From NCBI GenBank assembly GCA_023269615.1, contig JAHFSY010000021.1:1-64000 (forward strand): DNA of 64,000 bases, read 5' to 3'. The position numbers were made by a program, and so were the translations under genes. The notes beneath the pieces were generated by a model that worked only from the letters and a program-made list of their open reading frames with translations, had not been told where the DNA came from and searched no databases. This DNA comes from Verrucomicrobiota bacterium (GTDB lineage: Bacteria > Verrucomicrobiota > Verrucomicrobiia > JABWAM01). This document shows, in pieces, positions 57,657 to 64,000 of the stretch (positions within the stretch are counted from its first letter, which is position 1; the number at the start of each line of letters is the position of its first letter).

Positions 57657-58997
57657 ATGGAGCGCAAATACTGGAACGAGGAGATTGAAACGCTGACGGC
57701 GGATCAGGTGCGGCGTCTCGAGTCCGAGCGCCTGCGCGGACAACTGGACTACATGTACCGCACAAGCGATTTCTACAAAAAGAAATTCGACCATGCCGGC
57801 ATCAAGCCTTCCGACATCCGCGACCGCGCGGACCTTCCAAAAATCCCATTCACCGAGAAAACTGAACTTTCCCGCTCCCAGGCCGATGGAACGCTGATCG
57901 GCGTGAACCAGTGCGCGCCGTTGCACGACATCGTCCGCATCCAGGCCACCGGCGGGACCACGAGCCAGCCCCTCCGCCTCGCATTCACGCGACGCGACAA
58001 TGCCGACTACTGCGAGATGGGCGCGCGCGCGCTTTGGGCGATGGGCTGCCGCCCCGGCGACATCGTCTTCGAGTGCTTCAATTACAACCTCTACGCCGGC
58101 GGCGTCTCCGACCACATGTGCTTTGAGACGCTCGGCGCTGCGACCATCCCCTTCGGTGTGGGCAACACCAAGAGGCTTCTCGAGATGATGGGCAAGCTCA
58201 AGGATGACGTCTGCCTCTACTCAACGCCCTCCTACGCAGTCCGGCTTGCCGAAGTGGCCATGGAGGAGAAAATGGACCTCAAGTCCCTGGGTTTGAGAAA
58301 GGGATTTTTTTCCGGAGAGGCGGGGCTGCAGATTCCCGGCTACCGCAGCCGCATCGAGGACTTGTGGGGGCTCGCCTCGGGCGATCTCTACGGCACGGGC
58401 GAACTCGGGCTGCATTCCGGCGAATGCGAGCACCGCCAGGGATTTCATTACGGTGCCACGGGCATCGTGCTCACGGAATTCATTGACCCCGACACCACGG
58501 AGCCAAAACCGATCACCGACGGGGCCGTGGGAGAATTTGTCTACACCTCCATCCAGAGGGAAGCCTCTCCCCTGATGCGCATGCGCTCGCACGACTCGAT
58601 GCAGGTGTTCACCGGGCCGTGCCCGTGTGGACGCACCGGCCTGCGCTTCAAAGTGCTGGGACGCACCGATGACATGTTCATCGTCAAGGGCGTGAACGTC
58701 TTCCCGCTCGGCGTGCAGGCCGTCCTCGCCAGACTGCAGCCGCGCCTTACCGGGGAATTCCAGATCATCCTCGACAAGGCGCCCCCCATTGACTACTCGA
58801 TCCCCGTTCGAGCCGAAGTCGCAAACCATGTGCCCAGGGAACATTACGAAGCGCTCGTCGCCGATGCCCGTAAAGCCATCCGCGAAGGCTCCAACTTTGA
58901 CCCCATCATTGAGCTGGTGCCGCAGGGCGCAATCGCCTCCGAGAAAAAAACCCGCCGCCTGTACCGCACCTACAATGGGGAGCTGGTTCCGAAATGA
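57657..58997 (+). CDS. Phenylacetate-CoA ligase family protein (PaaK-like)
   Basis: Activates an aromatic or related acid to its CoA thioester with ATP, in the cytoplasm. The 446-residue protein starts with MERKYWNEEIETL, has the AMP-binding IQATGGTTSQPLRL motif (about 95-108), the DLYGTGELG segment near 245 and the GRTDDMFIVKGVNVFP hinge (about 343-358). Length and order match PaaK (about 430-440). True substrate unknown; the classic paa ring-opening genes are not seen. Co-transcribed with the oxidase before it and the hydratase after it (17 bp). Confidence 0.9.
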   Translation: MERKYWNEEIETLTADQVRRLESERLRGQLDYMYRTSDFYKKKFDHAGIKPSDIRDRADLPKIPFTEKTELSRSQADGTLIGVNQCAPLHDIVRIQATGGTTSQPLRLAFTRRDNADYCEMGARALWAMGCRPGDIVFECFNYNLYAGGVSDHMCFETLGAATIPFGVGNTKRLLEMMGKLKDDVCLYSTPSYAVRLAEVAMEEKMDLKSLGLRKGFFSGEAGLQIPGYRSRIEDLWGLASGDLYGTGELGLHSGECEHRQGFHYGATGIVLTEFIDPDTTEPKPITDGAVGEFVYTSIQREASPLMRMRSHDSMQVFTGPCPCGRTGLRFKVLGRTDDMFIVKGVNVFPLGVQAVLARLQPRLTGEFQIILDKAPPIDYSIPVRAEVANHVPREHYEALVADARKAIREGSNFDPIIELVPQGAIASEKKTRRLYRTYNGELVPK

Positions 58998-59014
58998 TCC
59001 ATGTGAAATCTTAA

Positions 59015-59785
59015 ATGCAAATGAACACACCTCCTGTCCTCTACGAATCGCGCGGCTCCATCGGCTGGATCACTCTCAACCGGCCCGAGGTCCTCAACGC
59101 CATCAACCCGGCGATGCTTCACGGGCTGCTTAAAATCCTGGACGAGGCCTCGAAGGATTCCTCGACGCGGGTCCTCATTCTCACGGGAAGTGGACGCGCC
59201 TTCAGCGCCGGCGGTGACATCAAGGCGATGCAGGCGATGGACGAACCCACCTTCAGCGAAACGATCCATCTCTATATGCGCCTCAGCCAGGCCATGCGCG
59301 ACCTCGATCAACCGGTCATCGCCGCCGTGAACGGCTACGCCCTCGCGGGCGGATTCGAGCTCATGCTTCTGTGCGACATCCGCATCGCGGCAGCTTCCGC
59401 AAAATTCGGGCTCCCCGATACCATCATCGGACTCAGCCCCACCAGTGGCATGACATGGCTTCTGCCACGCATCGTCGGACTCGGCCACGCCATGCACCTC
59501 ACGCTGGAGGGAAACATGATTGACGCACAGAAAGCCGAGCGAATCGGTCTTGTCACGGGTGTGGTGGAGGATGACGCTCTGCACAAAACTGTGGAAAAAC
59601 TGGCGGCCACCATCGGCTCCTTTCCTGAGGTGGGCGTGACCAACACCAAGCGCGGCTTTTATTCAGCATTGGAGTCCACCAGCAAGGCCGCGATGAAATC
59701 CGAGGAAAAGCGGGAGTTGGAATGTTTTCAGTTCGAAGACACCCGAAAAGCATTCGCTGCATTTCTCGCAAGAAAGAAGAAATAA
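59015..59785 (+). CDS. Enoyl-CoA hydratase/isomerase family protein
   Basis: This 256-residue crotonase-fold enzyme adds water to, or isomerises, a CoA-thioester double bond. It has the early GSGRAFSAGGDIKAM segment (oxyanion hole, about 60-74) and AAVNGYALAGGFELMLLCD (about 104-122). The usual Glu pair positions carry Ser/Pro (LSPTSGMTW), so the chemistry may differ from true hydratases, for example a 1,2-epoxyphenylacetyl-CoA-like isomerisation. Last gene of the unit with oxidase and ligase; it ends 13 bp from the convergent livF. Confidence 0.88.
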   Translation: MQMNTPPVLYESRGSIGWITLNRPEVLNAINPAMLHGLLKILDEASKDSSTRVLILTGSGRAFSAGGDIKAMQAMDEPTFSETIHLYMRLSQAMRDLDQPVIAAVNGYALAGGFELMLLCDIRIAAASAKFGLPDTIIGLSPTSGMTWLLPRIVGLGHAMHLTLEGNMIDAQKAERIGLVTGVVEDDALHKTVEKLAATIGSFPEVGVTNTKRGFYSALESTSKAAMKSEEKRELECFQFEDTRKAFAAFLARKKK

Positions 59786-59798
59786 AGTTCTTTCGCAG

Positions 59799-60518
59799 TC
59801 ATCCGCCCATGTAGACTTCGCGGACGCGCGGATCTTTCAGGAGTTCCGGCCCCGAGCCTGAAAGGGCGATTGTTCCTGTCTCCAACACATGGGCCCGCGT
59901 GGCAACGTGGAGCGCCATGTTGGCGTTCTGCTCGATGAGCAGCAGCGTGGCACCGGCACGGTGGATCTCGCCCAGCACCTTGAAAATATCCCGCACCAGT
60001 TTCGGGGCCAGCCCCATCGAGGGCTCGTCCAGAAGAAGCATGCGGGGACGGATCATCAGCGCCCGCCCCAGCGCCAGCATCTGCTGCTCTCCCCCGGAAA
60101 GAGTCCCCCCCAGTTGATCCCGTCGCTCCTTCAACCTCGGAAACAACTCGAACACGCGGCCGTAGTCACGGTCGAGGTCGTGACGGTCCTTTCTCGGCCA
60201 CGTCGCAAGACGCAGGTTTTCATGGACCGTCAGGTCACCAAAAATTCCACGCCCCTCGGGAACATGCGCGATGCCCAGGGCCACGATCCGGTCCGTCGGG
60301 ATCTTCCGAAGATCCTGCCCTCCAAAAAGAATCCTGCCTTTGCACGGAACCACTCCCGAGATCGCACGCAGGGTGGAAGTCTTGCCCGCACCATTGGCCC
60401 CAACGAGCGCCACAATCTCCCCTTCACCCACATCGAAGGAGATGCCCTTCACGGCCGGAATATCGCCATAGGAAACTCTCAAGTCCTGTACGGAAAGAAG
60501 CGGTGAGGCGGGGCTCAT
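59799..60518 (-). CDS. livF: Branched-chain amino-acid type ABC transporter ATPase LivF
   Basis: One of the two ATPases that power a high-affinity importer for branched-chain amino acids or related compounds. The 239-residue protein has Walker A GANGAGKTS (about 37-45), the Q-loop and LSGGEQQMLALGRALM (about 137-152), Walker B MLLLDEPSMGL, and the H-loop as LLIEQNANMA where Gln-Asn replaces the usual His, which is normal for LivF. Its start overlaps the livG stop by 4 bp (ATGA). Last gene of the operon. Confidence 0.93.
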   Translation of the reverse strand: MSPASPLLSVQDLRVSYGDIPAVKGISFDVGEGEIVALVGANGAGKTSTLRAISGVVPCKGRILFGGQDLRKIPTDRIVALGIAHVPEGRGIFGDLTVHENLRLATWPRKDRHDLDRDYGRVFELFPRLKERRDQLGGTLSGGEQQMLALGRALMIRPRMLLLDEPSMGLAPKLVRDIFKVLGEIHRAGATLLLIEQNANMALHVATRAHVLETGTIALSGSGPELLKDPRVREVYMGG

Positions 60519-61279
60519 GGTGTCACCTCCTCGCCCAGGTAGGCCTCAAGCACGCGCCGATCGACGCGGATCTCCGCGGGCGCGCCCTCGGCAATCGTGG
60601 TGCCGAAATCCAGCACCTTCAAACGCTCGCAGATCGCCATCACCAGGCGCATCGAATGCTCGATGAGAATGATCGTGAGGTTGAACTCCTTGCGAATCCA
60701 CGCGATGAATTCCATCAGCTGCCCGATCTCGCTTGCATTCATCCCCGCCGCCGGTTCGTCCAGCAGAAGCAGCTTGGGCCCCGTGGCCAGGGCCCTCGCA
60801 ATTTCCAGCCGTCGCTGGGACCCATAAGGGAGACTTCCGGCGGGCTTTCCCGCGTGCGCTTCCAATTTGAACAGCGCAAGCAATTCCTGGGAACGCTTCA
60901 GAATCCGCCGTTCCTCCGAGCAAAATCCCGGGGTTCGCAACAACGCCGTCAGGGGATTGTCCTTCACATGGGCGTAATGGGCGGCACGGACATTATCCAG
61001 CACGCTCATTTCCTTGAAGAGACGGATGTTCTGGAAGGTGCGGGCGATTCCCAGGTTCACAATCCCGTGGGCCGGCGCCCCCACCAGTTCCTGTCCCTCA
61101 AAACTCATCCGCCCCTCGGAAGCCCTGTAAATCCCGGTGATCAGGTTGAAAAGAGTGGTCTTTCCCGCTCCGTTCGGACCGATGATTCCCATCAACTCCC
61201 CTTTCTGAAGCGAGAGGTTGAAATCCGAAATGGCGCAAAGCCCGCCAAAACGATGAGTCAGTTTTTCGATCTCAAGCAT
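60515..61279 (-). CDS. livG: Branched-chain amino-acid type ABC transporter ATPase LivG
   Basis: The second ATPase of the importer. The 254-residue protein has Walker A GPNGAGKTTLFNLITG (about 35-50), the LivG-type long insert before the signature, SLPYGSQRRLEIARAL (about 153-168; the signature has PYGSQR in place of SGGQ), Walker B LLLLDEPAAGM, and the H-loop IILIEHSMRL. Signature and insert separate it from LivF. livM ends 3 bp before its start. Confidence 0.93.
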   Translation of the reverse strand: MLEIEKLTHRFGGLCAISDFNLSLQKGELMGIIGPNGAGKTTLFNLITGIYRASEGRMSFEGQELVGAPAHGIVNLGIARTFQNIRLFKEMSVLDNVRAAHYAHVKDNPLTALLRTPGFCSEERRILKRSQELLALFKLEAHAGKPAGSLPYGSQRRLEIARALATGPKLLLLDEPAAGMNASEIGQLMEFIAWIRKEFNLTIILIEHSMRLVMAICERLKVLDFGTTIAEGAPAEIRVDRRVLEAYLGEEVTP

Positions 61280-61282
61280 GGG

Positions 61283-62338
61283 TCATCCAGGTTGATTTCC
61301 AAGGGGCCGTTTTATTTCCGGCGGCGGGACTGCATCTGGACTCACCGCATCAAGGTCGCGTTTCGGCACGAACCAGGCAAGCTCGCGCAGGCCCATGATT
61401 CCTCGTGGACGGAAGAGCATCAGAAGAATCAGCATCAGGGGCATGAACATCATCCGGTAGATGCCGAGCGGGCGAAGGGCTTCCAGCAGGACGGTGTAGA
61501 GCGAGGCGCTGAGGACGGAGCCGGCGAGCGACCCCACCCCGCCGAGGTAGACCATCACCAGGATGTCCGTGGACTTGATGAGGTTGAACATGCTCGGGTT
61601 GATGAACTGGAGCTGATGCGCAAAAAGTCCCCCGGCCACTCCTGCGAAAAAGGAGGAAACCACAAAGGCCAGGACTTTTGCCTGTCGCGTGTTGACTCCC
61701 ATGAGATTGGCGGCGATTTCATCCTCCCGTATGGTGAGAATCCCGCGCCCATACCGGGAGTAGACCAGGTTGCGGATGATCCAGACAGATGACACGGTCC
61801 AAAAATAAACCCAGGGAAGCGTCGTAAGTTTTTCGATTCCGCGCAGGCCGAGCGCCCCGCCCACCGCATCGATGTTTTCCAGGACGGACTTGACGATCAT
61901 GGTGAACGCCAGCGTGACGATCGCGAGATAATCCCCGCGCGTCTTGAAGGAGAGCGCGGCAATGATGAGCCCCAGCACGGCGGCCCCGATTCCACCCGCA
62001 AGCACGGCCGCTGGAAAACCGTAGAATGGGGCCGCACCGTAAGGGAAAAATTTCACCGTAAGAAATGCCGAAATGTACGCCCCGACCGCCATGAAGCCGG
62101 CGTGGCCCACTGAAAACTCGCCCATGTAACCGTTCACCAAATTCAAGCTGACCGTCAGGATGATGTTGATCCCCACGGTCGCGAGGATGAGCTGTCCGTA
62201 ATTGTTCAGGAGTCCCTGCGACGGAATCACGAACGAGAGAATGCCGCCCACGACAAGCAGGAAAGGGAGAATCCAGCGACAGGCAAGAATGGATTCTCCG
62301 CATGCCGTCCATCGGGATGTGATTGTCGGGGTGTTCAT
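61283..62338 (-). CDS. livM: Branched-chain amino-acid type ABC transporter permease LivM
   Basis: This 351-residue inner-membrane permease has about 9-10 transmembrane helices (residues ~20-320). The conserved coupling segment TRGDYLAIVTLAF near residue 155 and the EDEIAANLMGVNTRQAKVLAFVVS-type loop near 220 contact the ATPases. A soluble C-terminal tail (about 320-351) is rich in Pro, Asp and Arg. Start ATG 62338 chosen, 4 bp after the livH stop; a longer frame overlaps livH and is less likely. Confidence 0.92.
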   Translation of the reverse strand: MNTPTITSRWTACGESILACRWILPFLLVVGGILSFVIPSQGLLNNYGQLILATVGINIILTVSLNLVNGYMGEFSVGHAGFMAVGAYISAFLTVKFFPYGAAPFYGFPAAVLAGGIGAAVLGLIIAALSFKTRGDYLAIVTLAFTMIVKSVLENIDAVGGALGLRGIEKLTTLPWVYFWTVSSVWIIRNLVYSRYGRGILTIREDEIAANLMGVNTRQAKVLAFVVSSFFAGVAGGLFAHQLQFINPSMFNLIKSTDILVMVYLGGVGSLAGSVLSASLYTVLLEALRPLGIYRMMFMPLMLILLMLFRPRGIMGLRELAWFVPKRDLDAVSPDAVPPPEIKRPLGNQPG

Positions 62339-62342
62339 CTCT

Positions 62343-63227
62343 TCAAACTTTCTGCGTGGGGGGACGCCCCAGCAATCCATACGGCCGCAGGATCAGGAGG
62401 CCCAGAAGAAGCGCGAACGCCACGAAATCGCGATAGGTTGATGGATAGTAGGCCGCGACAAAAATCTCCACCCCGCCCAGCAGGAAACCTCCCAGCATCG
62501 CCCCGCGAATGTTGCCGATCCCCCCAAGCACCGCCGCAATGAATGCCTTCCAGCCCACGAGCACGCCCATGAAAGGATCGACCACGGGGTAAGCCAGGCT
62601 ATACATCACACCCGCCGCGCCCCCCAGCGCACCACCCAGCGCAAAAGTGAATGTGATGATCCGATCCACAGGCACCCCCAACAATGGAACCACCCGCATG
62701 TCCCAGGAAATTGCGCGCATCGCCAGCCCCACCATCGTCCGGCGCACCACGAAATCCAGGAGCAGCATCAGCCCCACGGAAAGCCCCACGATGAGAAGTT
62801 GCAGGGAGGAAAAGGAAAGCCCGGCCACGTGCCACGTCACGTTGTGAACAAGCTCGGGCACAGACTGCGGATACGGATACCGCGCCAGCACCAGGTGCTC
62901 GAGGAAGATGCCGCAGCCCAGCGCCGTGATCACCGCGGAAACACGCGGCGCATTTCTCAGGGGGCGGTACGCCACCCGCTCCAGCAGCACGCCGAGAAGC
63001 GCCGCAAGGGCCATGACGAGCAGGAGCGTGGGAACAAAGCTGAGCCCAAGGTAGGTGGCGGCGGCGAAACAAAAAAATCCCCCGACCATGAAAAGATCGC
63101 CATGCGCAAAATTAATCATCCGCAGCACGCCATAGACAAGGGTGTATCCCAGCGCGATCAGGGCATAGATGCTGCCCAGCTGAAGGGCGTTCAGGCTCTG
63201 CTGAAAAAAATAGCTAGGGTTTGGCAT
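62343..63227 (-). CDS. livH: Branched-chain amino-acid type ABC transporter permease LivH
   Basis: This 294-residue inner-membrane permease has eight or so helices. The N-terminal FFQQSLNALQLGSIYALIALGYTLVYGVLRMINFAHG region (positions ~7-43) is the LivH hallmark. The coupling loop near 170 (MVGLAMRAISWDMRVVPLLGV) is conserved, as is the GPMLGGFLLGGVEIF-like end region with GAMLGGFLLGGVE near 240. Its start overlaps the livK end by 14 bp. Pairs with LivM in the channel. Confidence 0.93.
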   Translation of the reverse strand: MPNPSYFFQQSLNALQLGSIYALIALGYTLVYGVLRMINFAHGDLFMVGGFFCFAAATYLGLSFVPTLLLVMALAALLGVLLERVAYRPLRNAPRVSAVITALGCGIFLEHLVLARYPYPQSVPELVHNVTWHVAGLSFSSLQLLIVGLSVGLMLLLDFVVRRTMVGLAMRAISWDMRVVPLLGVPVDRIITFTFALGGALGGAAGVMYSLAYPVVDPFMGVLVGWKAFIAAVLGGIGNIRGAMLGGFLLGGVEIFVAAYYPSTYRDFVAFALLLGLLILRPYGLLGRPPTQKV

Positions 63228-64000
63228 TCATCACCCAGACAAAGCGGCCATCTTTGATCTGCAGGATCACGGCGCTCTTCACGGGATCGCCCGAGCCATT
63301 CTCAAATCGCATGCTGCCGGTGACACCGTCGTAACCCGTGATCCGTGCCATGGCGTCGCGTACGCTCTGGCGCTCGATTTTTCCGGAATCCTTCAGCGCC
63401 TGGAAAAGCAGCCCGAAGGCATCATAGGTGAGGGCGGCCACGTCGTCGGGCGCCTTGCCATACTTCGCCTTGTAGGCTTCGATGAATTTCACCGCCTTCG
63501 GGGAGGCGTCGTCCACCGCGTAATGGTTGCAGAAGTAATTGCCCTCCACTGCGCCGCCCGAAAGTTTGATCAGGTCGGGACTGCTCCACGCGTCGCTGCC
63601 CAGGAAGGGAACCTTCAATCCGAGCCGCTGGGCCTGCTGGACCACGAGCGGCACATCGTTGTAATAGGCCGGCAGAAAAATCAGGTCGGGCTTCTGCGCC
63701 AGGATCTTGGTGAGCTGCGCCGAAAAATCCTTGTCGCCCGTGGTGTAGGTCTCGAAGGAGACGATCTTCCCACCCTGCTCCTCGAATATTTTCTTGAACA
63801 GTTCCGACTGGCTCTTGGGGGCCTCGGACGAAACGTCGTACAGCGCGGCCGCCGTCTTTACCTTCAGGTGCTCGAGTGCGAACCGGGCCAGCACACGCCC
63901 TTCAAATGGGTCGGTGAAACAGGCGCGAAAGACATATTTCTTCGCCTGCCCGCTGCGCGCGTCGAGGCTCGTCTTGGGATTGGTGGACCACGGCGTGATC
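63214..64000 (-). CDS. Periplasmic branched-chain amino-acid binding protein LivK-like, truncated by the window edge
   Basis: The reading frame is open to the right edge of the window; about 261 residues are visible, ending at 63214 with VWVMNAKP. It is the periplasmic-binding protein type I fold: ITPWSTNPKTS and FRACFTDPFEGRVLARF at the visible start match LivJ/LivK; KTAAALYDVSSEAPKSQSEL and FLPAYYNDVPLVVQQAQRLG follow, with GSDAWSSPDLIK in the ligand cleft. The N-terminal signal peptide lies outside. First gene of the Liv operon, which supplies the ligand to LivHM. Ligand not identifiable from sequence. Confidence 0.9.
   Translation of the reverse strand, partial: ITPWSTNPKTSLDARSGQAKKYVFRACFTDPFEGRVLARFALEHLKVKTAAALYDVSSEAPKSQSELFKKIFEEQGGKIVSFETYTTGDKDFSAQLTKILAQKPDLIFLPAYYNDVPLVVQQAQRLGLKVPFLGSDAWSSPDLIKLSGGAVEGNYFCNHYAVDDASPKAVKFIEAYKAKYGKAPDDVAALTYDAFGLLFQALKDSGKIERQSVRDAMARITGYDGVTGSMRFENGSGDPVKSAVILQIKDGRFVWVMNAKP

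Overview
The window reads as a chromosomal segment from a GC-rich, Gram-negative, lipopolysaccharide-making bacterium. The best fit is an environmental member of the Verrucomicrobiota (Pedosphaera/Limisphaera-like); this is inference from gene content and style, not a proven placement. Supporting signs are LPS genes (kdsA, a heptosyltransferase, an LptA-like protein, lptB), a B12-dependent ribonucleotide reductase, HxDD and amidohydrolase enzymes, a GYF-domain protein, and intergenic space packed with palindromes and word-like repeats. No rRNA, tRNA, CRISPR array, complete IS or integrase gene was seen.

Layout. 1-1540: AT-richer gene cassettes on the minus strand, separated by three attC-like recombination sites. 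1540-2110: repeats. 2112-15225: housekeeping and metabolic genes (hybrid sensor kinase, ruvA, two coupled amidohydrolases, the lipA operon, a deacetylase-type amidohydrolase, a Gfo/Idh/MocA oxidoreductase, nrdJ). 15226-15996: repeats, including an inverted copy of the repeat at 1697-1955. 15997-16770: a second cassette array on the plus strand with two more attC sites. 16775-19250: small secreted or membrane proteins and a decayed opine-dehydrogenase-like gene. 19251-30614: a TPR glycosyltransferase-like membrane protein, serine acetyltransferase, a heptosyltransferase, nagB plus a PIG-L deacetylase, an ankyrin protein, a sodium symporter and a GT39-like protein. 30615-32372: an ECF sigma/anti-sigma pair bracketed by two Spy-like periplasmic proteins. 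32594-42278: leuB, a formyl-THF cycloligase, a YmdB-like phosphoesterase, panC, a solitary nuoC, a GYF/LURP-type protein, PPK2, kdsA, an lptA-like gene, lptB and hpf. 42388-51810: an HpcH/HpaI aldolase, lepB, lepA, a two-component system and acnA. 51822-54931: a lower-GC three-gene unit (EamA transporter, RraA-family protein, mqo). 55335-59785: a PLP beta-synthase followed by an oxidase, an acyl-CoA ligase and an enoyl-CoA hydratase. 59799-64000: a branched-chain amino-acid type ABC transporter (livF, G, M, H and a truncated livK) on the minus strand.

How the pieces work together. kdsA, lptA-like, lptB and the heptosyltransferase serve LPS synthesis and export. acnA with mqo serves the TCA cycle, and the RraA protein may act on the oxaloacetate that Mqo makes. 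The ECF operon looks like a self-contained envelope-stress or metal sensor. The oxidase, ligase and hydratase genes with the convergent Liv transporter suggest uptake and CoA-dependent breakdown of an acid or amino acid.

The most interesting mobile DNA is of two kinds. First, the two outward-reading attC cassette arrays, each next to one arm of a ~258-bp inverted repeat that bounds a 14-kb segment. Second, a 173-176 bp MITE-like element with 17-18 bp terminal inverted repeats, whose two complete copies are each flanked by a perfect 10-bp target duplication. At least four further palindromic repeat families lie between genes.
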